DNA of 64,000 nt from Ananas comosus (lineage: Eukaryota; Streptophyta; Magnoliopsida; Poales; Bromeliaceae), in NCBI RefSeq assembly GCF_001540865.1, contig NC_033621.1:13622238-13686237 (forward strand). The letters run 5' to 3'. A program made the translations under genes and the position numbers. Positions 34,209-45,519 of the stretch are shown here, piece by piece; position 1 is the stretch's first letter, and each line of letters opens with the position of its first letter. The notes beneath the pieces are model-generated. The model was not told the DNA's origin. It saw only the letters and a list, made by a program, of their open reading frames with translations, and did not search any database.

Positions 34209-37200
34209 TGTTGGGATCAAAAAATTTTGAAATTTGAAATTCAAATTGAGAATATAGATGGAAGGGAATTGAGGTGATTAATGGTTGCCTTAGATGACCA
34301 ACTATTAAAAGGAAAAGAAGTAAAAATATATTGTTGCCTTATCTTCAAAATTTTTGAATTATTTTCTAAAATGAAGTGGTCCAAAAATCACTATAAATTG
34401 GACCATGAGATTGCAAAAAAAATCTCTTAGAGGGGAAAAAGAAAAGAAAAAAAAGAGAAACAAAAAAAAACAAAAAAAAAAAAAAAAATATTTTGTTCAT
34501 CGCCCCTTCCCAATCCGTACATCACAACAAAAAAGAGTAAAAAAGAAAGAATGAATAAAAAATGAACTGAATGAAAGAGAGCCTCTTCAACTTTGGGCTC
34601 GAGCGCGACGCGACTATGTTTACGACATACCGAGCGACTTAGGACAACGTCGCGACAACGACGTCACAACGACTTCTATAGCAATATCGAGATACGGACA
34701 TGCATACGCTTAGCGTAAGTGCGATTTTTGTTGGTTGATCAACCCGACCGATTCCTTCGTGATAGGTCGAACACGATCCAAATTGACATCAATCGCCACT
34801 TCGCCGTGCGTATGTATTGTTAATCTCTGCCAAACCATCGGCGCATCTTTCGTGATAGGCTTCAACATGGTCAAAATAAATTGATCGACCGATTACGTAA
34901 AACCGTGCGGCCATCTTCGTGATAAGGCTCGCACATGGTCAAAAGTGATCGAGTATCCATTTTATTCGTTACGAAAACGTGGGCGGGCCATCTCGTGATA
35001 GGACTCGAATGTAGAAACAAAACTGGTGCGGACCATCGCTTCGTGAAGGCTCGACATTGTCCAAAATATAATCGACGCGGTCCCATCTTCGGATAGGCTC
35101 GACATGCCATAAACTCCACTACTTGAACAAAAGCGATATGATAACAAAAATGATAGGTTCTGTTGATCCCGCCAGTCTTCGTTGATTCGATTGTATTGGG
35201 CTCGACATATCAACTTCGTTCATTTTACAAAAAATGAATAAAAAAATAAAAAGAAGAAATAGCAAAAAAAAAAAAAGAAAAAGAAAAAAGAAAAGAATGA
35301 TCAAAAAAAGGGAAAAGAAAATAAAAAAAAAAAGGAAGAAAAGAAAAAAAAAGAAAGAAAGAAAAGAAAAAAAAATTACAACAACCCTAAAGAGTGTATA
35401 AGTGAATAATTTTGTCTATTCAAAATGTGCCAATTCAATCACTTACCATAAGCCTCGGTCAACTCAAATCGAAACTAAGGATTCAAAAACTTTGACCAAA
35501 CAATAAAACCGTTCGATCCTGAACGAATACAAGTGGTTTCAACATCAAACTGAACCACATGAGATCAGTGACGAACCAACAGTTTGTTCAAATTGAACTG
35601 AACCACAAAGGGTTCAAGTCAATGCCGAACACAAAGCTTAGCTGGGATTCAACTCAAATAAAAGAAGGAGGTTCGAGCCAAGCACAATTGAACCAACTAC
35701 ATAGTGAGTTCAACCGCAAACCGATCTTAAAGGACGCGACTCGAACTAAAATGGGGTTCCCGATCGAATCAAACCACAAAGTTATCGATCTTAAACCGAA
35801 CGGATCGCCAAGCGAACGGAACCGGATGCCCTGTTTGAACTCAAATTATAATGGATCGACTTAAACCGAAAATGGATTCGATCAACTGACCGAACCGAAT
35901 CCCGTCTAACAAGAATCATTAAGATTTCAAACTTGAACTTGAACGAATCAAATCCGATCCAAATTGAACCCGAACCGGATTAGGTCTAAAACGCAAGCGC
36001 ATAAAGGATATCAACTCGAAATGCCGAAGTGATTCCAACTGAAACCGAAACCAAATGGATTCAACTTGATCCAATGGATACCGACTCGAACCGCAAAAAG
36101 TGGATCAGATCCAAATCGAACCTGAAAGTGAACTGACCTCAACCGAACAGAGAAGGACAACATTGGACCGAAGTGGATCTCAATCCGAACCTAACGCAGG
36201 AAGCATTCACTCGAACACGATAGTGGAGGCGATTCAAAGAATCCAAACCATTTAAAGCATTCAACTGAACCGGACTCGAACCGAATTCCGGTCCAATCCG
36301 ATCAAACCATAAAGTCGACTCGACTGAAGTGGGTGCAGATCTGAACCCAACCATAAGATCCAACTCACATCTGATGGGGCCTGAACTAAAGCATAATGGT
36401 TCTAACCCCGAATGACTAAACAAAACTAAGGCGTTCATCTCGAAATCAAATACAAAAGATTCGAGCCACACCAAAACCAAATCCCATCAAATAAACCTCA
36501 AAACACAAAATCCACAAAAAAGCCAAAACCCAACGTCCACAAATAAACCCAAAACCCAAAGTCCACTAAATGAACCAAAACTCCAAAGTCACAAATGAAC
36601 CCAAACACAAAGCCCACAAATAATCCACAACGAAGCCCAAAGCCAAAGTACCACAAATAACAAGACCAAAAGTCCCAAAAACTAAACCACAACATCCAAA
36701 TCGACCGTAAGGTCGTTAAAGCTAAACACAATTTCAAACGACGATAAAGTCGTTAAACTAAACATCAAACTAACCGACCAAACGTCGCTAACTAAACCAA
36801 ATTCAAAAGACCGAAAGTCGTTAAAGCTAAACCCATTTTCAACGGACCGAAAATCGTTAAACTAAACCCAAATTTCAAACGATCCGAAAAGCTCGTTAAA
36901 CTAAACCAAATTCCTTGAATCATGAAACCAATATCCATACACCAAACCATAACCATAATCCAAGTTCATGAACCAAATCCATACACAAACCCATGAACCA
37001 TAATCCAAGTTCATGAACCAATGCCATTACACCAACCCATGAACATAATCTCAGTTCATGAACCAGAATCCATACACCAAGATGAGTCCCAAAACCCATG
37101 AACATACCACAAGTTTCATGAACCGAATCCTAACATCGCAAACCATAGAACCATATCCAACGTTCAGAACCAAATCCTACACCAAATCCATGAACCAATC

Positions 37201-38512
37201 CAAGTTCAGAACCAAATCCATACACGGCAAGACCCAATAACCATATCAAGTTCATGAACCAGATTCATACACACAAATCCATGAACCATATCGAAGTTCA
37301 TGAACCCGAGTCCATACAACTGCAAATTCTAGAGCCATATCTAAAATTCACGATACCATAATCTCAGTGAGCCAATACTACTAATTCATGAACCAATACC
37401 CAACATCTCATCGTGAACCACTTTTTTTAACTCTGGCATATATACTTAGAGTAAAATTAAATATTCGACTACGCTCTAAACTATATACTTAGGCTATGTA
37501 AGTCGTCCTTAGGCACGTATAATAAGGCGAAACATCTCAAATCGACAGATTCTAAGCATTATACTTAGAATTCAGTCAAATGATATCAACTTGTATTCGA
37601 GCTCTAAACATGAATATCTTAGAGTTCATCCAGCTAAAGTCGCTAAGCACATATACGCTAGGGTCTAGTCAGTCGTATTTGCTTCCTTAGCGACATATAC
37701 ACTTAGAGTGGAAGTCAAGCCGTGCCGACTAGTCCTAACTCATATTATATTGTAGGGTCCTGCCAGCCATTTGCTCGTAGCACATATACTCTAGAGTGAA
37801 ACCCATACCGATCGAGCTCTAATACATATACTTAGAAGTTCAAATCCGACTACGCCCTAATACATAGTACTAGGGCCTAGTCAGACCTTCATTCTAGCAC
37901 ATAAATAACTAGAGTGAAACTCGTATATCCTATCCATACACTCGGGAATTAGCCACTCTGCCACTTGAGCTTATTCGACCCACTCAATACATATACTTGA
38001 GTCTGGTCACATCTCCACTGGAACATATCAACCAAGGTGAAAATAATCGGACTCTAAACATAGTACCATTGAGCCAGTTAGACTCAATACATGGATTTAA
38101 TATCGACTTGATCTTAACACACTATCTATAGGATCTAGTTCGACCCCTCCTCACCTCAATACATATACATGAGGGCTGCGTCACATTCCATCTTGGAACA
38201 TATAACCAAGGTGACATAATCGGACTCTAAGACTATACTAGAGCCAATTAGACTCAATAATATAGATCTAATATATGACTAGTTTTAACACATATACTAG
38301 GACCTACACATCTCAAATTCGGACTGAATCCTAATACATGCACACTTAGGATCTAATTCTATGTACAGGGGGGTATCGCCCTGCTAAGCCATGTACACGG
38401 CAAATTCATATCAATAAAATTTATTTGCCTGTTTGCTCCTTTTATTATCAGATTTATATTTGGTCTCTAATCGCAGGGTTCCTTAACACCGAAATGTGGG
38501 TAATTAACAACA
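34209..38512 (+). mobile_element. 5' LTR (about 4.3 kb) of a large non-coding LTR retroelement
   Basis: The repeat runs from TGTTGGGATC to TTAACAACA, giving TGTTG/CAACA inverted termini. The same start recurs at 40734 behind a polypurine tract, and the two copies align to the N at 43222. It contains no protein domain but several tandem arrays: GAACCGAACCGGATC-type units (35500-36480), CCCAAAACCCAAAGTCC units (36480-36660), GACCGAAAGTCGTTAAA units (36700-36910), TTCATGAACCAAATCC units (36911-37430) and ACATATACTTAGAG units (37430-38370). The sequence is noisy, with frequent single-base indels compared with the clean piece at 42150-43221. A 4.3 kb LTR with a non-coding interior resembles LARD elements. 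Confidence 0.6.
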
Positions 38513-40733
38513 GACTTCCGCCCCTGAGCTTTGAAGCCATACCTATAATCCTGATTTCAAACATAAAACACTAAAAAATGTATCTCTAGCATGAATGACC
38601 ACGATCGCCTTAGAAAACAAACCTACGGCGGGCCGTGTTCGTCGCGGCAGACAAAATGCAGCGAACGCGTGGGACATGGCTTGCACCCTCCATCTTTGAA
38701 GACAAATCTAATAATGCGGATAAGAAGACTTAATGTATAAAGTTTGACCGATGAATATGGCTCTTAATCCAAACGAGACAACCAATGAGACAACATCTGC
38801 TCCAATCGAGATCAAGAAAGCATATCGTTCATCCTCACATATGGCATCTATACAGCAAAGGACTTCTTCTCCCTTCTCCGGCTCTCCTATGTAATCAGGT
38901 CATCAGGGGCAAAGAAGACGATTCTTACTGACGATCGTGTCCCTCACTCTCCCTGCGTATATTTGCTATTCATCAAAGGCAGCCAGTCCTCTTTTTCTGG
39001 AGAATTAACGTCAAGGAGAATGTTCTGATAGCCTCGACATTGCTACTCAAATCGTCAATGGGGCAAAAACGACAAGTTGTTAGGTGGCAAGACGACATTA
39101 CGTGAGCAAATTATTGTCCTTAATCTCGATCCAATAAAGGCACCATAATATTTCTTGCACCCTATTTTACTGCCCTTAACTATTCATCATGTGGAAACAA
39201 GCGAAATGGGCGTCACACCAACCTCTTCCTTTATTTCGGAGGCATATTCCATCTCTCTTGGAACCATAACTTTGCTCTCATTGAATATATTTATCTTCTT
39301 AGATGGGTAAAAAAAAAAAAAAAAAAAGAAAAGAAAAAAGACAAAAAAAAAAGAAAAAAAAAGGAAAAAAGAAAAAAAAGGGGGCAAAAAAAGCAAAAAA
39401 AAAAAGCAAAAAAAGGGCAAAAAAAAAAAAAAAAAGCAAAAAAAAAAAAAAAAAAAAAAAGAAAAAAGAAGAAGAAGAAGAACAAACAATCTCCCAAGAC
39501 CCGGGGGGAGGCGTGGAGAAAACCTACTTTAAGGCTCACAGGCAAATTAGGGGAAATCTTTGGCGAAAACCCTCGCGGGCGCAGCTGTCATAATAAAATA
39601 ATAAAAATTTCAACATAAACACAGCGGATGGTAGCATCCCCTACAGTGGACACTGCGTTGTTATCGCCTAAGACACAGACATCAGTCAGGTTGTTCAAAA
39701 AAGAAAAAAAAAAAGAAAGAAAAAAAAAGAAAAAAAAATCAATACTAGAGGGTGTTTTCTAACTGCACGTGAGAACCCGCTTTGCCCTCCATCCCAATTT
39801 TGAGAACATACATATATGTTATTATGGAGTGTTTAGGGAGCTTTATCAACCCCATGAGAAGGATCACCCCTTTCCCCCTCCCCGTTTGAAATCCTACAAA
39901 TATTCCATTCTAAGATGGAGATCTATAGGGAGTATTCTAACCGCATATAAGATAATTATATTCCAACAATCACACCTTGAAGATTCTACGACAAGGCCAA
40001 TGATATTTGTCCTACCTGTAGAGCTTGATACTTTTTTAATTCATACTCATCACTTCATCCCGTGGAAGAAACGCAGCTCTAGGGACCCGCATGCAAAGGG
40101 TTATAACGCATGCATGTCAACTTGCCAAAACGAGATCCACTGACGCAGACGGAATAGTCTATCGGTACTCTTGTAAGTTCAATTTATGCCCAATCCAGAT
40201 TTGGTGCCATGACAAAAAGTCAGTGATATGCTCATTATGAATTGGCCCATGAACGAACGCGACAAATTATGATATCATGAATATGGCCTTACATTCATTG
40301 TGCCGCGATCAATGAACCTATACAATGCGCCACGTGTTGGTCGCATGCTATTTATATAGGCGGAGCAAGTTGGAGATGGAGTTTTGTTAATATCGCTCAT
40401 CAAGATCGAAGTTCGTCGGGTGCATTTCAACAGAGAAAAGAATGTCTCCGAAATTTTGATCATCCGATGAAAAAATATACACCCATACTATGGCAATGGA
40501 ACGATATTGTCTCAGATACCGGACTTCAATCTAAAAGCATTCAGGGAGTTGTCCACTTCCATCGACAACAACATCTTTCTCAAGAAGACATAACCTAAGC
40601 AAACTACCGCTGGAAGTGCTAGATACATCACTCTTTACAAAAGAAAACCGATAAGTTCTTGAGACTGCACCTTTTTGTTCTTCTCGCTCGATATATTGCA
40701 CTCGCTAAAAGAAATAAATTGGTGGGGGCACTT
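38513..40733 (+). mobile_element. Non-coding interior of the large LTR element, noisy copy
   Basis: Lies between the two LTR copies. It repeats 30967-32706 with many indels and continues about 330 bp further to the polypurine tract GGTGGGGG (40721-40728) just before the 3' LTR. No gag or pol domains can be read in any frame, but base-level errors would hide weak ones; the cleaner copy has none either. Confidence 0.6.
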
Positions 40734-43221
40734 TGTTGGGATTGAAAAAATTTTGAAATTTTGAAATCAATGAAAATATAGATGGATAGGGAATTGAGGT
40801 GATTTAAGGTTGCTTACGATTGAATCGCAACTCAATTAAAAAGGAAAAGAAGTAAAAATTAATTAGTTGGCCCTTATCTTCAAAATTGTTTGAATTATTT
40901 TGGCTAAAGAAGTTGCAAAATCACTATAAATTGACCATGAGATTGCAAAAAAATCTGCCTATGAGGGAGAAGAAAAGAAAAAAAGAGAAAAAAAAAAAAA
41001 AAAAATAGAGAAAAGAAGAACAAAAAAGGAAAAAAAAATTTGTTCATCCCCCCTTCCAATCCGTACACCAAAAAAAAGAGTAAAGAAAGAAAGAATGAAT
41101 AATAAATGAATGAATGAAAGAGAGCCTCTTTCCTTGGCGGCGGCGCAGCGACGACGACACGACGCGACTCGCATAGCTTAGCGTAAGTGCGATTTTTGTT
41201 GGTTGATCAACCCCGACCATGCTTCGTGATAGGTTTCGAACCGAGTCAAATCTGACATCAAAAAATCGTCACTTTCGCCGTGCGTATAGTATTGTTAATT
41301 CTCCAAAGCGCATTGCGGCATCTTCGTGATAGTCTTCGACATGGTCAAAATAATCTGATGCGAACAGCGGATTTGTAAACCGTCGGCCATCTTCGTGATA
41401 GCTCGACATGGTCAAAATTGGGGACGAGTATCATTTATTCTCGTTACGAAAACGCGGCGCCATCTTCTATTAGGCCTCGACATTGTAGAAGGCATGAAAC
41501 TTTGCGGCCTTCTTCGGTGATGTCTCGACATGTCAAAATGATTATATTCAGCGCGCATCTTCGATGATAGTGGGCTCGAATCGATTAACTCCACGCACGG
41601 TTGACAAAACGTAATGATACAAAAATGGATAGGTCTGTATCGATCCGCCATCTTCGTTGATTGCATGTATGCGCTTCGAACATGCTCAACTTCGTTCATA
41701 AAAAAAAAATGAATAAAAAAATAAAAAAAGAAGAATAAGCAGAAAAAAAAAAAAGAGAGAGAGAAAAAAAGAAAAAAAAAGAATGAATCAAAAAAAAAGG
41801 GAAAAGAAAATAAAAAAAAGGAAAGAAAAGAAAAAAAAAAGAAAAGAAAGGAAAAGAAAAAAAAAATACAAGAAATAAAAGAGTTGTTAAGTGAATAGAT
41901 TTGGGCTATTCGAAAATGGTCCAATTCATCACTTACTCATAAGCCGGTTCAACTCAAATCGAACTAAGGTTCAAAAACTTTGAACCAAACAATAAACCGG
42001 TTCGACCTGAACGGAATTACAAGTTGGTTCAACTCAAACTGAACCACATGAGGATCAAGTAGACCGAACCACGAGTTTGTTCAAATTGAACTGGACCACA
42101 GAAGGGTTCCAAGTCAAGCCGAACCAAAGCTTATGCTGGGTTCAACTCAAATAAAAGCACAGGAGGTTCGAGCCAAGCCAAGTTGAACCAACTACAAGTC
42201 GGTTCAACCCAAACCGAATCTTAAAGGACCCGACTCGAACTAAAATGGGTCCGATCCGAATCAAACCACAAGTTATTCGACTTAAACCGAAGCGGATCCG
42301 ATCCAAGCTGAACCGAACCGGATCCCGTTTGAACCAAATTATAATGGATTCGACTTAAACCGAAAATGGATTCGATCCAAGCTGAACCGAACCGGATCCC
42401 GTCTGAACCAAATCATAATGGATTCAACTTGAACTTGAACCGAAGCAAATCCGATCCAAATTGAACCGAACCGGATTCGGTCTAAACCAAGCCATAAAGG
42501 ATTCAACTCGATCCGAAGTGGATCCAACTTGAACCGAACCAAATGGATTCAACTTGATCCGAAGTGGATCCGACTCGAACCAAAGTGGATCAGATCCAAA
42601 TCGAACCTGAAAGGAACCGACTCAACCGAACGAGGAAGGAGTCAACTTGGACCGAAGTGGATTCAATCCGAACCTAACCAGGAAGCATTCGACTCGAACC
42701 GAAGTGGAGCCGATTCGAACCAAACCATAAAGCATTCAACTTGAACCGACTCGAACCGAATCCGGTCCAATCCGATCAGAACCATAAAGGGTCCGACTCG
42801 AACTGAAGTGGGTCAGATCTGAACCCAACCATAAAGAATCCAACTCAATCCAAGTCTTGATGGGTCCCGAACTAAAGCATAATGGTTCAACCCGAATGAC
42901 TAAACAAACCTAAGGCGGTTCATCTCGAATCAAATACAAAAGATTCGAGCCAAACCAAAACCCAAAGTCCACAAATGAACCCAAAACCCAAAGTCCACAA
43001 ATGAACCCAAAACCCAAAGTCCACAAATGAACCCAAAACCCAAAGTCCACAAATAAACCCAAAACCCAAAGTCCACAAATAAACCTAAAACCCAAAGTCC
43101 ACAAACAAAACCCCAAAACCCAAAACAACCAAATCCAATCGACCGTAAAGTTGTTAAACTAAACCCAAATTTCAAACGACCGAAAAGTCGTTAAACTAAA
43201 CACAAACTCAAACGACCGAAA
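40734..43221 (+). mobile_element. 3' LTR of the large LTR element, truncated at an N
   Basis: Starts TGTTGGGATT and follows the 5' LTR block by block (poly-A-rich part, GTGATAGG-type units, GAACCGAACCGGATC arrays) until the N at 43222. Up to about 42150 the sequence is noisy; beyond that the tandem units become regular. About 1.8 kb of LTR (counterparts of 36750-38512) are missing. Confidence 0.6.
42953..43110. repeat. 26 bp tandem repeat in LTR, six units
   Basis: Six head-to-tail copies of a 26 bp unit beginning CCCAAAACCCAAAGTCC and ending ACAAATGAA (later units ACAAATAAA). The counterpart array at 36500-36660 is shorter and irregular. The open frame on the minus strand is a by-product of the 26 bp period. 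Units abut directly without spacers. Confidence 0.9.
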
Positions 43222-43222
43222 N

Positions 43223-43703
43223 TCTCATTGAGGAACCTCCGATTCGCAGCCACGTGTTAGTTTTTTTCTCTATTCAAATATTATAATCCTCCCCTCTAGA
43301 GTTTATAATTCTTTTTGGGATTTTAATATTAAAAGCACCCAATGAATTTTTGGATATAAATAAAACTGACACGTGACAGTGAATTGGAAAGCTCTTTACC
43401 AAGTTTTATCCTAATTTGTTTTCTTTCTTATCCTGCCTTTTCCTTATCTTTTATTATTGTGGTCGGACTAATTATATAATTATGCATAAAAATTTATTAA
43501 GAATAATAATCTTATATTGAATACAAGGCAGAATCTTGATTTGTATATAATGCAGAGAATATTTTCACTTATCAGTTTAAACTTATCAGAGAAGATTCAT
43601 TATATTGGTCTAAGCTTTTGGTAACAGTTTAGCAAGAACTAAAGTATTCATCACTGTCGCATAAAGGACAAACAAGAGCTCACAACCACAAAAACCCCCT
43701 AAT

Positions 43704-43745
<42 letters not shown>

Positions 43746-43885
43746 CACAAAAGCCCACATCAAAAGAAAACCCCACACGGCCGCACCTTAAAACCCAACA
43801 ACTTGAGCAAACTTAGTCCATATGCCCCACCAATTATTATCTTCTCACATCATATGCCCATACACTACTATTACTACTACTACTA
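43223..43885 (+). promoter_or_regulatory. Distal SBT promoter remnant, displaced from its gene
   Basis: Around 43710-43885 the sequence matches 13919-14150 of the intact SBT promoter: CT repeat, then CCACAAAAGCCCACATC and CCCACACGGCC. It runs to ACTACTACTATAG, where a long insertion begins. The upstream part (43223-43700) matches the noisy 54820-55370 and carries no gene. Confidence 0.65.
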
Positions 43886-44646
43886 TAGTACACCGAATTT
43901 TCAATATAAAAATAAGTATAAATAAAAATAATATGAGATACTATTTTTATTGGATTTAAAGAAATAAAATATAAGTCGAAAATAACTTGTACTGAAATTG
44001 AAATAAGAATATATGATTTATAATTTTCTATAAGAAATGAGACTGATATTTCAGCTAAAAAATTCACAGTATTAGAAAATTATGAAAATTTGAGAATATA
44101 TCGGAATTATTTTTCTGATACTAGATTTAAAGTTTCATATCATTCTGATACTCGAAAAGTGAAAAACAAAACCTAATAGCAATCTAATAGAGATTTTAGT
44201 CGGTAGATCTTCCGGTGACCAAAAATGGTTCAAAACTAAAAAATTAAGATCACATTCTTTTGATTAATTTTAACTAAGCCTGACTGTCAAATTTCAGCGC
44301 AAACGGACATTCAAAGAGGCTCCGATGAAAAGTATCAAATTTTGAATTTGACTAAAGTTTTTATGCTTAATTTCTGTGGACCTACGGGCAATTGTTACAT
44401 TGCTGAGTGGATTTCCATGCTTAGTGGATTTCCACTAAAGCTGCCAGGGAACTCTTGAAGCTTCCTCCACCTTGAACATGTATGCAAGAGAGAGAAAGGG
44501 AGAGGAAAAGAAAGGGAAAAGAGANCTACTGTTCGTAGTAGTGTTTGATTTACAGGTACAGCTGTCGCTTCGTATACAGGGAAAATTTCTTTGTATACGG
44601 CGGATTTGTCGGCGTGCCCAGGGAACGTGTAATTCGGGGCGTGACA

Positions 44647-44811
44647 GAACAAGCTTGTTCCAGTAAAATGGTGGAACAGTAGTTCCAGCCTTATACCGGC
44701 TTGTTCTTAAAATCCTGGAACTATTGTTCCCGGGCAACAAATATTGCGTTTGGGAACAAAAGGGGAACAAGGGCTTATTCCCCCCTTTGTTCCCCAACCA
44801 AACACTACCTT
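44647..44811. mobile_element. TTTGGTTCGGGAAC fold-back repeat, copy 2 (inverted)
   Basis: Reverse complement of 29235-29415, ending GTTCCCCAACCAAACACTACC and directly abutting SBT promoter sequence (TTAGTCCATATGCC) at 44813. A related GGGGCGTGACA LTR end lies just upstream (about 44636-44646). Confidence 0.6.
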
Positions 44812-44812
44812 A

Positions 44813-45519
44813 GTCCATATGCCCCACCAATTATTATCTTCTCACATCATATTCCCATACACTACTACTACTACTACTACTATAGTACACCGAATTTTCA
44901 ATATAAAAGCAAGTATAAATAAAAATAATATGAGATATTATTTTTATTGGATTTAGAAAAATAAAATATAAGTCGGAAATAAATTGTGCTGAAATTAAAA
45001 TAAGAATATATGATTTATAATTTTCTGTAAGAAATGAAACTGATATTTCAGCTGAAAAAGTCACAGTGTCAGAAAATTATGAAAATTTGAGAATATGTCG
45101 GAATTATTTTTTTGATGCTAGAATTAAAGTTTCATATCATTCCGACACTCGAAAAGTGAAAAACAAAACCTGATAGCAATCTAATAGAAATTTTAGTCGG
45201 TAGATCTTTCGATGACCAAAAATGGTTCAAAACTGAAAAATTAAGATCACATTCTTCTGATTAATTTTAATTAGGCCTGACTGTCAAATTTCAGCGCAAA
45301 CGGACATTCAGAGAGGCTCCGACCAAAAATATCATATTTTGAATTTGACTAAAGTTTTTATGCTTACTTCTTGTGGACCTACGGGCAATTGTTACATTGC
45401 TAAGTGGATTTCCATGCTTAGTGGATTTCCACTAAAGCTGCCAGGGAACTCTTGAAGCTTCCTCCACCTTGAACATGTATGCAAGAGAGAGAAAGGGAGA
45501 GGAAAAGAAAGGGAAAAGA
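44813..45519 (+). repeat. About 707 bp repeat of 43818-44524, a few percent diverged
   Basis: Both copies run from AGTCCATATGCCCCACC to AAAGGGAAAAGAGA. Differences are substitutions (for example GATACTATT versus GATATTATT, TGTACTGAAATTG versus TGTGCTGAAATTA) rather than homopolymer indels. The noisy 55500-56190 agrees with the first copy at these positions. This points to two alleles or paralogues placed in tandem around the N at 44525. Confidence 0.75.

Noticed and set aside
36498..36737. Trp/Gly/Phe-rich minus-strand frames (also 42910-43175)
   Set aside because: They follow the 26 bp tandem repeat and show the repeat period, not a protein family.
39187..39593. Lys-rich or Phe-rich open frames across poly-A
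   Set aside because: Produced by A-rich homopolymer sequence on either strand; similar artefacts occur at 31629-31931, 35119-35304 and 41412-41924.
42953..43110. Regular repeat array considered as CRISPR-like
   Set aside because: Units are directly adjacent with no unique spacers, in plant nuclear DNA, inside an LTR.
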